A stretch of DNA of 64,000 nt from Aliiglaciecola sp. 3_MG-2023. GTDB lineage: Bacteria > Pseudomonadota > Gammaproteobacteria > Enterobacterales > Alteromonadaceae. Positions within the stretch are counted from its first letter, which is position 1, and each line of letters starts with the position of its first letter. Under the pieces are notes generated by a model. It ran no database searches. It was not told the DNA's origin and saw nothing but the letters and a program-made list of their open reading frames with translations. The stretch lies in contig NZ_JAUORV010000016.1 in the NCBI RefSeq assembly GCF_030548205.1, positions 1-64,000 of the forward strand, written 5' to 3'. The translations under genes and the position numbers were made by a program. Shown one piece after another: positions 53,007 to 62,849 of this stretch.

Positions 53007-55907
53007 TCAATCTTCCATATAAGTCTCAATACTCGGACAAGAACAAATAAGGTTACGATCTCCATATACGTCATCGATGCGGTTAACACTTGGCCAGAAT
53101 TTGTTTCTAGCCACTGACGGCACTGGATAGGCGGCGGTTTGCCTGTCGTAGCTGCGGTTCCAGTCGCTGTCGCAGATGTCGTCGATTGTGTGTGGTGCGT
53201 TGTGTAATGGGTTGTCGATTGCGTCCCATTCGCCACTTTCCACTTTAGCCATTTCAGCACGTATGCAGATCATTGCTTCAATGAAGCGGTCTAGTTCTGC
53301 TTTTGCTTCTGATTCGGTTGGTTCAATCATCAGCGTTCCGGCTACTGGGAAGCTCATGGTAGGCGCGTGGAAACCATAGTCATTTAGTCGTTTTGCCACA
53401 TCCATTTCCGTTACACCTGAGGTTTCCTTGGCTGGACGCAAATCGATAATACATTCGTGGGCTACACGGTTGTTACGACCTTTGTAAAGCACTGGGTAAT
53501 GCCCCTCGAGTTTCTGTGCGACGTAGTTGGCATTCAACATGGCAACTTCGGTGGCCTTTTTAAGTCCTTCACTGCCCATCATTTTGATGTACATATAGCT
53601 AATTGGCAGAATTGAGGCACTTCCCCAAGGCGCAGCTGAAACAGCGCCGTTACCTGCGGTGGTATTGCCCGTATCAACAACTTGGTGATTCGGTAAGAAA
53701 GGGGCCAGGTGGGCTTTTACGCCGATTGGTCCCATACCTGGGCCACCGCCTCCGTGTGGAATACAGAAGGTTTTGTGCAAGTTCAGGTGAGATACATCGC
53801 CACCGATCAAACCAGGTGAAGTTACCCCAACCTGTGCGTTCATGTTAGCGCCATCCATGTAAACTTGACCGCCAAATTGGTGCACTATGTCACACATTTC
53901 TTTAATAGTTTCTTCGTATACACCGTGGGTAGATGGATAGGTGATCATGGCACATGATAAGTTATCAGCCACTTCTTCGGCTTTTTTACGTAAATCTGCT
54001 AAATCAACGTTACCATTTTTATCACAGTTGACTACAACCACTTTCAAACTCACCATTTGCGCTGATGCTGGGTTAGTTCCGTGGGCGGAACTTGGGATTA
54101 AACAAATGTTTCTATGCCCTTCCCCGCGGCTTTCATGGTAATGTTTAATTGCAATTAAGCCAGCATATTCACCCTGTGCGCCTGAGTTAGGTTGCATCGA
54201 CATGGCATCGTAACCGGTGATGTTTATCAACCAATCACTTAGCTCGTCAATCATATGTTTATACCCTTGTGCCTGCTCAATTGGCGCAAACGGGTGCAGT
54301 TTGCCAAATTCTGGCCAAGTGACCGGGATCATCTCTGCCGTGGCATTGAGTTTCATGGTACAAGAGCCTAGGCTAATCATTGAATGATTCAAAGCTAAAT
54401 CTTTGTCTTCTAAAGATTTAATATAGCGCAGCATTTCTGTTTCAGAGTGGTATGAATTAAACACTGGGTTACTTAGAATTTCATCGGTGCGCAACAAATC
54501 TGCTGGTAGAGACTTCGAACCTTGAGTGGTAATTTCTGCATCCATCATTTCAATATCGAAACCATGGGTGTCTCCGCAAAATAAGTCTATAAGACCTTTT
54601 AAATCGTGACGTGTGGTGGTTTCATCTACTGAAATACCGATTAGGTTATCTGCTAAATCAGCGCGTAAATTCATGCCAGCTTCTGCAGCACGAGCAACTA
54701 TCGCGTCTTTATCATCAACCATCACAGTAATGGTATCGAACCAAGTATTGTGCTTAAGTCCATATCCATGGCGCGTAAGTGCTGCGGCTAATAAATCGGC
54801 AAAACGGTTAATCCGTGTGGCGATAGTTTTTAGGCCTTGAGGACCATGATAAACCGCATAAAAAGATGCCATATTTGCTAGTAATACCTGAGCGGTACAA
54901 ATGTTGGAGTTAGCTTTTTCACGGCGAATATGTTGTTCACGGGTTTGCAGTGCCATGCGCAGTGCTGGACGGCCTCTCGTGTCTTTAGACACACCAATTA
55001 TTCGACCAGGTAACGAGCGTTTATAGGCATCACGGGTGGCGAAAAAGGCGGCATGTGGACCACCGTAACCCATAGGAACCCCAAAACGTTGCGCGGAACC
55101 TAAAACTACATCGGCTCCCATTTCTCCAGGAGATTTTAACAACACAAGGCTCATAATATCGGCAGCAACAGAAACTATGGCTTTATTTTCATGTAATGCA
55201 CTTATGATATCGGTAAGATCTTTCACTTCACCTGTGGTACCAGGATATTGCAACAAGGCACCAAATATATCGTGAGAAGCCGCTTCTGATTCTTTGCCAA
55301 CTATTACATCAAAACCAAACATTTCCGCACGAGTTTTTATGACGTCTAATGTTTGCGGATGCACATCGTCGGCAACAAAAAAGCTATTAGCTTTACGGTT
55401 TTTAGACACACGCTTAGCTAGCCCCATAGCTTCAGCTGCAGCGGTTGCTTCATCCAGTAACGAAGCAGAGGCCAGTTCAAGCCCAGTTAAATCAATTGTC
55501 ACTTGTTGATAGTTTAATAGTGCTTCTAATCGGCCTTGGGCAATTTCTGGCTGGTAAGGTGTGTAGGCTGTATACCAACCTGGATTTTCCAAAACATTTC
55601 GTAAAATCACATTTGGTGTAATGGTGTCGCTATATCCCATACCAATAAAACTGCGATTAATCTGATTCTTACCGGCAATTTCCTTAAGTTCTTGTAACGC
55701 TTGAACTTCGGTTATGCTGTCGCCGATTTTTAAAGACTCTGGCAAACGGATCCCCGCGGGTACAGTCTGCTTCATTAAGTCGTCTAATGATTCAGCGCCA
55801 ACAAATTCGAGCATTTCTGCCATTTCGCTTTCGCTTGGGCCAATATGGCGCCTAACAAAATCTTCAGTTTGTTCTAGCTGAGAGAGTGAAAACGGGGTTT
55901 TAGCCAT
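53007..55907 (-). CDS. gcvP: Glycine dehydrogenase (decarboxylating), P protein
   Basis: 966-residue PLP enzyme of the glycine cleavage system. It decarboxylates glycine and passes the aminomethyl group to lipoyl GcvH. Length matches the single-chain P protein. The PLP lysine is in [20 protein letters not shown], and the N-terminal half has [19 protein letters not shown]. It is last in the gcvT-gcvH-gcvP order on the minus strand, with a 159-bp gap after gcvH, and is closed by a clear terminator. Confidence 0.97.
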   Translation of the reverse strand: MAKTPFSLSQLEQTEDFVRRHIGPSESEMAEMLEFVGAESLDDLMKQTVPAGIRLPESLKIGDSITEVQALQELKEIAGKNQINRSFIGMGYSDTITPNVILRNVLENPGWYTAYTPYQPEIAQGRLEALLNYQQVTIDLTGLELASASLLDEATAAAEAMGLAKRVSKNRKANSFFVADDVHPQTLDVIKTRAEMFGFDVIVGKESEAASHDIFGALLQYPGTTGEVKDLTDIISALHENKAIVSVAADIMSLVLLKSPGEMGADVVLGSAQRFGVPMGYGGPHAAFFATRDAYKRSLPGRIIGVSKDTRGRPALRMALQTREQHIRREKANSNICTAQVLLANMASFYAVYHGPQGLKTIATRINRFADLLAAALTRHGYGLKHNTWFDTITVMVDDKDAIVARAAEAGMNLRADLADNLIGISVDETTTRHDLKGLIDLFCGDTHGFDIEMMDAEITTQGSKSLPADLLRTDEILSNPVFNSYHSETEMLRYIKSLEDKDLALNHSMISLGSCTMKLNATAEMIPVTWPEFGKLHPFAPIEQAQGYKHMIDELSDWLINITGYDAMSMQPNSGAQGEYAGLIAIKHYHESRGEGHRNICLIPSSAHGTNPASAQMVSLKVVVVNCDKNGNVDLADLRKKAEEVADNLSCAMITYPSTHGVYEETIKEMCDIVHQFGGQVYMDGANMNAQVGVTSPGLIGGDVSHLNLHKTFCIPHGGGGPGMGPIGVKAHLAPFLPNHQVVDTGNTTAGNGAVSAAPWGSASILPISYMYIKMMGSEGLKKATEVAMLNANYVAQKLEGHYPVLYKGRNNRVAHECIIDLRPAKETSGVTEMDVAKRLNDYGFHAPTMSFPVAGTLMIEPTESEAKAELDRFIEAMICIRAEMAKVESGEWDAIDNPLHNAPHTIDDICDSDWNRSYDRQTAAYPVPSVARNKFWPSVNRIDDVYGDRNLICSCPSIETYMED

Positions 55908-56066
55908 GAATGATTGCCTTTATTTTGAACAATGAGATACCGGAAATAGAAATGCAAAAGCTATCTATATGCATATGAATTCAAGAAATGTTTTGATATC
56001 AATATCAAATACTCGCCACCTGAAATTTTAAACAGACAGGTGGGAGCATTTACTTGATTACCAATA

Positions 56067-56456
56067 TTAGTCTTCGTCGATACTGTTTTCGTAACCTTCA
56101 GCATCTAATAAAGATTCCACCTCAGCAGGATCTTCAGCTTCAATTCGGAATAACCAACCATCGCCAAACGCGTCGCTGTTTACCATCTCAGGTGTATTTT
56201 CCAAATCTTCATTAATCGCGACGATTGTGCCAGTAATTGGTGCATATACGTCTGAGGCAGCTTTAACTGATTCAGCCACAGCTACATCATCGCCCGCGGC
56301 TACCGCGTCGCCAACTTCTGGCAATTCAACAAATACCATATCACCCAAAAGTTCTTGGGCATGTTCAGTAATCCCGACGGTGAATGTGCCATCACCTTCA
56401 GGTCTAACCCATTCGTGAGTTGATGCATAACGTAATTCTGATGGAATGTTGCTCAT
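56067..56456 (-). CDS. gcvH: Glycine cleavage system H protein
   Basis: 129 residues, the family's standard length. The lipoyl attachment lysine is in [13 protein letters not shown], and the flanking [13 protein letters not shown] and [13 protein letters not shown] segments are typical. It shuttles the aminomethyl group between P and T proteins and is lipoylated. It is 73 bp downstream of gcvT. Confidence 0.97.
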   Translation of the reverse strand: MSNIPSELRYASTHEWVRPEGDGTFTVGITEHAQELLGDMVFVELPEVGDAVAAGDDVAVAESVKAASDVYAPITGTIVAINEDLENTPEMVNSDAFGDGWLFRIEAEDPAEVESLLDAEGYENSIDED

Positions 56457-56529
56457 AATCGTTCCTAAATATTGGTTTTTATAATATTACTTAATCGAAA
56501 TTTCACTTTAGGTGTAGCTTTATCACTTG

Positions 56530-57609
56530 TTAAAGAACGCTTTTTCCGTTCCTAACAAAGCTAGGTTTAACAATACTAACTGTTACCCATTTTTTACGCA
56601 TTTCTACTTCTGCAGTTGCATCTTTAGTGGCTGGAATTCTAGCCATTGCGATACTGTGACCTAGTGTAGGGGAAAATGTTCCAGAGGTAATCACGCCTTC
56701 ACCTTCTGACACTTTGACTTTTTGACCGGTGCGTAAAACACCTTTATCGGTCATCACTAAGCCCACTAACTTTTGGGTTCCTTCGGCTTTTTGCGCTTCC
56801 AGAGCCTTGCGGCCCATAAAATCACGATCAGCGGGCTCCCAAGTTACTGTCCAAGCCATATTTGCGGCTAACGGAGAGATAGTTTCATCCATGTCTTGGC
56901 CATACAAATTCATGCCTGCTTCTAAGCGCAACGTATCGCGAGCACCTAAACCACATGGTGCAACGCCAGCTTCAATTAAACGTTGCCAGAAATCACCTGC
57001 CATATCGTTAGGCACCATAATTTCATAACCAGCTTCACCGGTATAACCGGTTGTAGCGATAAATAAGTCTTCTGCTTGCACACCGAAGAAAGGCTTCATA
57101 CCCGCAACGGCTTCTTTTTGCGCGTCGGAAAATAAGGTAGCGGCTTTATTTTTCGCGTTAGGACCTTGCACAGCAATCATGGCATAGTCAGGAATTTCAG
57201 TAATAGTGACGTCAAAACCGCTTGCCACGCTGTTTAACCAGTCCATATCTTTTTCACGAGTCGCAGAGTTCACCACTAAACGGTAGTTGGTTTCATCGAA
57301 GTGATAAACAATTAAATCATCAACCACGCCACCATCTTCATTAAGCATTCCACTGTAAAGTGCTTTGCCTTTTTCAGTTAATTTAGCGACATCATTAGCC
57401 AAAAGTTTACGTAAATAACCTTTTGCTTCGCTGCCTTTCACGTCCACAATCGTCATATGAGAAACGTCAAACATGCCAGCATCGTTTCTAACCGCATGAT
57501 GTTCTTCTATTTGTGATCCGTAATTAATTGGCATTTCCCAGCCATGGAAATCCACCATTTTGGCGCCAGCTTCAATATGCTTTGGGTGCAGCACAGTTTT
57601 ATTGGTCAT
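56530..57609 (-). CDS. gcvT: Glycine cleavage system T protein (aminomethyltransferase)
   Basis: 359 residues. It transfers the methylene group from GcvH-bound aminomethyl to tetrahydrofolate. [23 protein letters not shown], the GMFDVSHM folate-site segment with its Asp, and [19 protein letters not shown] are all family signatures. AGGTAAACG precedes the ATG. No glycine riboswitch is visible in the 154 bp to the divergent LysR gene. Confidence 0.96.
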   Translation of the reverse strand: MTNKTVLHPKHIEAGAKMVDFHGWEMPINYGSQIEEHHAVRNDAGMFDVSHMTIVDVKGSEAKGYLRKLLANDVAKLTEKGKALYSGMLNEDGGVVDDLIVYHFDETNYRLVVNSATREKDMDWLNSVASGFDVTITEIPDYAMIAVQGPNAKNKAATLFSDAQKEAVAGMKPFFGVQAEDLFIATTGYTGEAGYEIMVPNDMAGDFWQRLIEAGVAPCGLGARDTLRLEAGMNLYGQDMDETISPLAANMAWTVTWEPADRDFMGRKALEAQKAEGTQKLVGLVMTDKGVLRTGQKVKVSEGEGVITSGTFSPTLGHSIAMARIPATKDATAEVEMRKKWVTVSIVKPSFVRNGKSVL

Positions 57610-57763
57610 TTACGTTTACCTAATTTAGTCACTTTGGAATAGCAGTATAGAAATCACTCGGCTCTGGGACAAATTGATAATTCAAATGCTTACATTAATT
57701 TTTTAAATGTATTAAATTACTTAAATTAGTAATCTAAATGAACTTTTAACCTAAGAATGACCT

Positions 57764-58612
57764 ATGCGACAACTTTCCTTAGACAATTTGCGTACCTTTG
57801 TGACTGTAGTGGAGCTGGGAGGCTTTGCCAAAGCCGGCGACATGCTAGGCCGTTCTCAGCCGGCCATTAGTTTGCAAATAAAGAAATTAGAAGAACAGCT
57901 TGGACGCCGCCTGTTTGACAAAATAGGTCAACGCCAGTTAGTTAACCAAGATGGACAGGCACTGTTACAACAAGCAAGAGCCATGTTAGGCATTAACGAC
58001 GACATTTTTAGGCAATTTGAACAATCGTCCTTGCGAGGCCGTTTACGACTTGGCATTCCTAGCGAGTTTGCCACAACGTTGCTACCCAGTATCATCGGAG
58101 AATTCAGTAAACAATATCCAGACGTAGCTCTAGAAGTCACCTCAGAGCTAAGCCGGAGTTTACTCAATGATAAAAATCACCGTGATTTCGATTTAGTCTT
58201 AGCCCTAGTGCACCCGGATCAGCAAACTGAAGGGGAAGTGGTTTTAGAAGACGAGTTGATTTGGGTGGGAGATGCAAATAAAGCCATAACTGCAAATAAA
58301 GTGGCGCTGGTTTTGGCACCAGATGGCTGTGTTTATCGCTCCCGAGTGATTGAGAAGCTTAAACAACAAACCACCAGCTGGCGGATCACCTACACCAATG
58401 CCGATCTTTACGGGTTAATAGCAGCGATACAGCAAGGTTTAGGCATTACGGCCTTAGCGCGTTCGAGTTTACCCAGCACCTTACAAGAAATTCGCCATAA
58501 ATCGTTGCCGCAGTTGGGAAAAATCAAAATATGTCTATTCAACCTCGACACCCAACACCCACAAATTAGTCGCGCCCTAGCCGATTTCATCATGGCACGT
58601 TTGAAGTCGTAA
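57764..58612 (+). CDS. LysR-family transcriptional regulator
   Basis: 282 residues with an N-terminal HTH (about 5-62; GFAKAGDMLGRSQPAISLQIKKLEEQLG) and a substrate-binding-fold C-terminal domain. It is divergent from gcvT, so it could regulate the gcv genes, but it does not look like a clear GcvA orthologue, and LysR genes often sit by chance beside unrelated operons. It interrupts the gcv-ubi-pepP synteny. Confidence 0.85.
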   Translation: MRQLSLDNLRTFVTVVELGGFAKAGDMLGRSQPAISLQIKKLEEQLGRRLFDKIGQRQLVNQDGQALLQQARAMLGINDDIFRQFEQSSLRGRLRLGIPSEFATTLLPSIIGEFSKQYPDVALEVTSELSRSLLNDKNHRDFDLVLALVHPDQQTEGEVVLEDELIWVGDANKAITANKVALVLAPDGCVYRSRVIEKLKQQTTSWRITYTNADLYGLIAAIQQGLGITALARSSLPSTLQEIRHKSLPQLGKIKICLFNLDTQHPQISRALADFIMARLKS

Positions 58613-59010
58613 CCTGCCCCGCGCAAAAATCCATGACCTGAGACCCCATGGCCTAAAGACCATGCTACAAGGGTTGGTTCTCCTGTAGGCGGTGGCTTTA
58701 GCCCCGCGCAAAAAACCATGACCTGAGACCCCATGGCCTAAAGGTCCTCCTGTAGGCGGGTGCTTTAGCCCCGCGCAAAAACATGGCCTGAGACCCCTAT
58801 GACCTAGCCCCCATGGCCTAAAGACCATGCTACAGGGGTTGATTCTCCTGTAGGCGGGTGCTTTAGCCCCGCGCAAAAAACATGGCCTGAGACCCCTATG
58901 ACCTAGCCCCCATGGCCTAAAGACCATGCTACAAGGGTTGGTTCTCCTGTAGGCGGGTGCTTTAGCCCCGCGCAAAACCCATGGCCTAAAGACCATGCTA
59001 CAAGGGTTGT
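58613..59010. repeat. REP array C (GTAG plus hairpin units)
   Basis: GTAG tetranucleotides at 58685, 58752, 58850 and 58949 are each followed by GCGGG...CTTTAGCCCCGC, a small stem-loop, which is the classical REP design. The last units are 98-99 bp apart; an earlier one is shortened to 67 bp. Between the hairpins run CATGGCCTGAGACCCC, ATGGCCTAAAGACCATGCTAC and GGGTTGGTTCTCCT. The long minus-strand frame 58577-58996 is produced by the repeats and is not a gene. Confidence 0.9.
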
Positions 59011-59132
59011 AATTTAAACGCTGTGAAGCAATGCTAAATCGACTTTAATATATACAAACAGGCTTTTTATCGGCAAACTTAATCTTGTTATTCTAAAAAC
59101 TAAAAATCAAAGCCGTAAAATGGACTTATTCT

Positions 59133-60332
59133 ATGAACACTAATCCGCACACAAAAACCAATAATTTTTTTATCCGAAATACATTTTTCATTATTTTATT
59201 GAGTGTATTTTCGGGGTTAAGTAACGCCCAACAAATGGGAGGAAACAGCTCTGACTCAGCTTTTGTAGAAGCTTCAACTCAAATTGGAGTAGCCTTTGCT
59301 GGCGCCCTTAATGATCAAGACATTGACAGCTTGGGTGAGATGACCGACGTGAAACACCTAGGTCAAATTGTGGGCAAAACCCTGTTTTCTAAACCAAGAG
59401 AAGTCAATGATTTTGTGCGAGGATTTTCGGGAGAAAACACACGAAAAACCTTAATTAATAATTTATTTATGCAGTTTTTTATTGAGGAATCCAACTCTAA
59501 ATTTGTACGCATGCTTGAAGAGCAAGGCGCACAACGCCCCCTTATCCGAATCGACTACGCAACGGGTGGGCACGAATACCTTATTTTGTTTATCAATGAC
59601 GATAAAAAAGTATTTGATTTCCATATCGCCAGTAAAGGAACTGAGTTCAGTGATTCCTTAACCCAAGCCACCGCCTTAATGATATCTACTGATGATTCTT
59701 TTTTTGGCAAGATGTTTGGAAAAGAAAAAGTCAATGAGGAAGTGATGAGCCAATTCCAACGCATTGGTAGTTTACGCCAGTCGGGTCAATTTGTAGAAGC
59801 CTATAAATTGCTGCTCAGTATGCCTGAAGAGATGAGAAAACAACGGGTAATCATTGATACAGGTATTGGCCTTGCACAAAATATCAATGATGAAGAATAT
59901 TTAGCCCAGCTTAGCATGTTAGACAAATACTATGGCCATTTACCGTCTACCCAATTCATGCTGCTAGATTATTATGTGATGACTGAGAATAACATCAAAA
60001 CAATTCGCGCCATGGAGAACGTGATAAAACGTTTCGGTATGGATGGTGCCCTTGGTGAGCTCACCGCAAATTTATATTATAACGTTGGTAATTTGAGCGA
60101 AGCGCTTAAATACGCTTACCTGGGAGTCAATGCCGAGCCGAGTTTCGAACCTCCTTATTGGACATTATTAACAATCTATAATGAACAACAAAATTATCAG
60201 GGCGTTGCCGATACCTTAGATCTCATTAGTGAGCGATTGTATTACGAATTTACCCCTGAGAGTTTGGGAAGCGAACCTGCATTTGCCGGTTTTTTAGCCT
60301 CAGATGCATACAAGTTGTGGTTACAAAATTAA
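59133..60332 (+). CDS. Exported TPR-like protein of unknown function
   Basis: 399 residues: a polar N-tail, hydrophobic segment (about 14-32) ending SNAQQ, a middle alpha/beta region (about 40-190) with RIDYATGGHEYLILFINDDKK, and a C-terminal half of helical pairs resembling tetratricopeptide repeats (for example NLSEALKYAYLGVNAEPS). It is probably periplasmic and protein-binding. I do not recognise the family. It has no operon partner and sits between REP array C and the convergent ubiI. Confidence 0.65.
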   Translation: MNTNPHTKTNNFFIRNTFFIILLSVFSGLSNAQQMGGNSSDSAFVEASTQIGVAFAGALNDQDIDSLGEMTDVKHLGQIVGKTLFSKPREVNDFVRGFSGENTRKTLINNLFMQFFIEESNSKFVRMLEEQGAQRPLIRIDYATGGHEYLILFINDDKKVFDFHIASKGTEFSDSLTQATALMISTDDSFFGKMFGKEKVNEEVMSQFQRIGSLRQSGQFVEAYKLLLSMPEEMRKQRVIIDTGIGLAQNINDEEYLAQLSMLDKYYGHLPSTQFMLLDYYVMTENNIKTIRAMENVIKRFGMDGALGELTANLYYNVGNLSEALKYAYLGVNAEPSFEPPYWTLLTIYNEQQNYQGVADTLDLISERLYYEFTPESLGSEPAFAGFLASDAYKLWLQN

Positions 60333-60362
60333 TCACAAAAATCGTTAAGAGGTAATGTGAAA

Positions 60363-61595
60363 TCACTCAACATCTGAGTTTAAGCTGGCATTAAGTTTTG
60401 CCAGCTTAGGTAAATTTCCGTCGATACCAACAGCGTGTTTAATCAAGTCATTTTTTAACGGCGACAAGTTATTTGTCGCCGTTAAACCGATATCTCGAAT
60501 CAACTTTTTCAAGGGATTAGCGCCATTAAAAAGCCGTTTAAAACTTTCCATTACGGCTATCATTTGTAATGCCTCAGATTTCCGCCAGCGCTCAAACCCG
60601 CGCAAGTTTTCAGTTAAGCCTATATCTTTGTGTTGTTGATGTAATTCAATAATCACTTCGGCCAAAGCCGCAGCGTCGGCAATGCCTAAATTCGCCCCCT
60701 GCCCAGCTAGTGGGTGGATGGTATGAGCTGCATCGCCAATTAACACCATACGATCACTTACCCATTTCCGACAATAACGCATTTTTAGAGGATAACTGGC
60801 TCGTTTACTGACAAGTTTCCCTTGCCCTAAACGCATGTCACTGCAAGCACTCAAAGCACTATTAAAGGATTTATCATCCATTTTTAGCAAAGACTCTGCC
60901 TTTTCTACCCGTTGAGACCAAACAATTGAGCACAGGTTTTTCTCAAATAAAGGTAACAAGGCAAGAGGCCCATCTGGGGTAAAGACTTGGCGAGCAACAT
61001 TGTTGTGAGGTAGTTCAGTTTCAATGGTGGCGACTATCGCTATTTGATCATAATCCCAAAACGTTAGGGGTAAGTTTGCCACCTTACGCACTAACGAATT
61101 TGCGCCATCCGCACCTACCACGAGCTTGCTGCTTAGGTGATTACCATTTTCCAGGCTAATGAAACTTTCTGACTGACCAATGGAGATATTGGCTATTTTG
61201 GCATTGTCGGCGATGTCTACGTTTGGTGAGTTTTTTAGTTGTTGCAGCAAACCTAAACGAATAGCCTGATTTTCAATAATACTTCCTAAACGTGTTTGCT
61301 GAATATCAGATGCCGAGAAGTCAATTTTAGCAAAACTGTCTTGCTCCCAAACATGCATATGCTGATAAGCCTGCAGCCGCTGGTTTTGGATATTGTCCCA
61401 AGCACCTAAATTGCTAAAGATGTTCTGACTCGCCAGATTAATGGCACTTACGCGTAATTCCGGCTCATCACTCAGGGGCTGTGTTGCTGGCTCAGAATCG
61501 ATAATTACTACATTTAAATCAGTGTTTTGCAACGACAATGCGGCGGTTAAACCTATGATACCCGCACCAACAATAGCCACATCATAATTTTGCAT
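60363..61595 (-). CDS. ubiI: FAD-dependent ubiquinone-biosynthesis hydroxylase UbiI
   Basis: 410 residues from the ATG at 61595 (RBS AGGA); the longer frame to 61631 overlaps ubiH further and lacks an RBS. FAD motifs: YDVAIVGAGIIGL at the N-terminus (GxGxxG), the middle VVGADGANS (DG motif), and MVLIGDAAHTIHPLAGQGANLG (GD motif). UbiI adds the C5 hydroxyl in aerobic ubiquinone synthesis. Assignment as UbiI rather than UbiF rests on the pepP-ubiH-ubiI order. It overlaps ubiH by 14 bp. Confidence 0.87.
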   Translation of the reverse strand: MQNYDVAIVGAGIIGLTAALSLQNTDLNVVIIDSEPATQPLSDEPELRVSAINLASQNIFSNLGAWDNIQNQRLQAYQHMHVWEQDSFAKIDFSASDIQQTRLGSIIENQAIRLGLLQQLKNSPNVDIADNAKIANISIGQSESFISLENGNHLSSKLVVGADGANSLVRKVANLPLTFWDYDQIAIVATIETELPHNNVARQVFTPDGPLALLPLFEKNLCSIVWSQRVEKAESLLKMDDKSFNSALSACSDMRLGQGKLVSKRASYPLKMRYCRKWVSDRMVLIGDAAHTIHPLAGQGANLGIADAAALAEVIIELHQQHKDIGLTENLRGFERWRKSEALQMIAVMESFKRLFNGANPLKKLIRDIGLTATNNLSPLKNDLIKHAVGIDGNLPKLAKLNASLNSDVE

Positions 61596-62844
61596 TGAAT
61601 TTTCCTGAAATGCCGTGAAAGCCCATGGCATGGTGAGCTAAAATGTGTTTTAACCTTGGCTGACTGTCTATCATACCAAGGGCCAAATTACGTCCTAAAA
61701 CCAGCGGTGGATACAGATTAGAAAAAGTATGAACCAATAAATCTGTTGCGCCAATTAAACGACTTTGATCATTTTTTCGATTTTGTTGATAGCGTTGTAA
61801 CCCTTGATAGCTACCTATATCCGAGGTTTTATCGGAGGACGAGGTAGACAGTACCACTTGCATCAGTTCATGCACATCTCTTAGCCCCAAATTTAACCCC
61901 TGGCCTGCAATGGGATGCAAGGTTTGGCAAGCGTTTCCCAATAATGCCGTGCGATGATGAATATGTTGTTGAGCTTTGCTTTGTACTAGCGGGAAGGCAC
62001 TGCGACTCCCCACCGCTTTCAATTTGCCTAATCGATAACCAAACTCATCCTGCAAGCGGGCAATGAAATCTTCATCACTTAGCGCCAATATCGCTTCACA
62101 TTGCGCTGAAGATAACGTCCAGACTAACGAACTACGAAAAGAATCAGGCTGTTGCATTGGGGGCTTTAACGGCAATAACGCCAGTGGACCATCTGCAGTG
62201 AAACGCTCGAAAGCGGTGTTGTTATGGTCGTTATATAGCGCCACATTGGCCACTATTGCAGATTGTCCATAATCTTTAAGCTGAACGTCAATACCCGATT
62301 TTTCGCGGGTTGGGGAGCTTCCACCTTCCGCAATTGCCAATAACGCGGCTTTCAATCGTTGTTTATCACTTAACTCGACTTCCACATATTCCGCAGACTT
62401 GTGCAGGTGCTCAATGGATTGGCCATAAAAGAAGGTGACTTGTTGTGGGTGTCTACGTATCTCGCTTTGTAATAATTCAATTAATACGGGCAACTCGATG
62501 ACCTGCCCTAAGGCATCCAACTGGTAATCTTGCGCATGTAAACTAGCTCTGCCTAAATGCCCTTTGTCTGACACATGGATGTGGGAAATGGGACAGCCAA
62601 ATTCCGACAACCCGGTTACACCCAATGAGCTTAACAGTTGAGTAGATTGGGCGGAGAGTGCAACGCTACGTAAATCCAAATAGGAAAAATCACCATCACT
62701 TTGCTGTTCCACATCAGGACCTTCATTGGCTTCTATAACGGCAACTTTAAGCTGGCTTTGTTGCACAATTCCTAAAGCCAAGGTGAGCCCGACGGCTCCA
62801 CCACCTGCGATCACCAAATCAAATGATTCTTCACCTTTGTTCAT
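61582..62844 (-). CDS. ubiH: 2-octaprenyl-6-methoxyphenol hydroxylase UbiH
   Basis: 420 residues, FAD monooxygenase of the same family as UbiI: FDLVIAGGGAVGLTLALGI at the N-terminus, and TALLGNACQTLHPIAGQGLNLGLRD as the GD-motif segment, where the usual GDAAH reads GNACQ, as in other UbiH proteins. It performs the C1 hydroxylation in ubiquinone synthesis. It starts 5 bp after the pepP stop and overlaps ubiI, so the three form one operon. Confidence 0.92.
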   Translation of the reverse strand: MNKGEESFDLVIAGGGAVGLTLALGIVQQSQLKVAVIEANEGPDVEQQSDGDFSYLDLRSVALSAQSTQLLSSLGVTGLSEFGCPISHIHVSDKGHLGRASLHAQDYQLDALGQVIELPVLIELLQSEIRRHPQQVTFFYGQSIEHLHKSAEYVEVELSDKQRLKAALLAIAEGGSSPTREKSGIDVQLKDYGQSAIVANVALYNDHNNTAFERFTADGPLALLPLKPPMQQPDSFRSSLVWTLSSAQCEAILALSDEDFIARLQDEFGYRLGKLKAVGSRSAFPLVQSKAQQHIHHRTALLGNACQTLHPIAGQGLNLGLRDVHELMQVVLSTSSSDKTSDIGSYQGLQRYQQNRKNDQSRLIGATDLLVHTFSNLYPPLVLGRNLALGMIDSQPRLKHILAHHAMGFHGISGKFNAKL

Positions 62845-62849
62845 TATTG

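Noticed and set aside
54563-54573. CATGGGTGTCT inside gcvP
   Set aside because: Single isolated match within well-conserved coding sequence, with no flanking repeat features.
57610-57763. Glycine riboswitch before gcvT
   Set aside because: Only 154 bp shared with a divergent promoter, and no tandem aptamer-like conserved core was seen.
58577-58996. 139-residue minus-strand open frame
   Set aside because: It is made of the translated REP units and antisense to the LysR 3' end, with no domain or RBS.
62443-62457. GTGGGTGTCT inside ubiH
   Set aside because: Isolated chance match in coding sequence.
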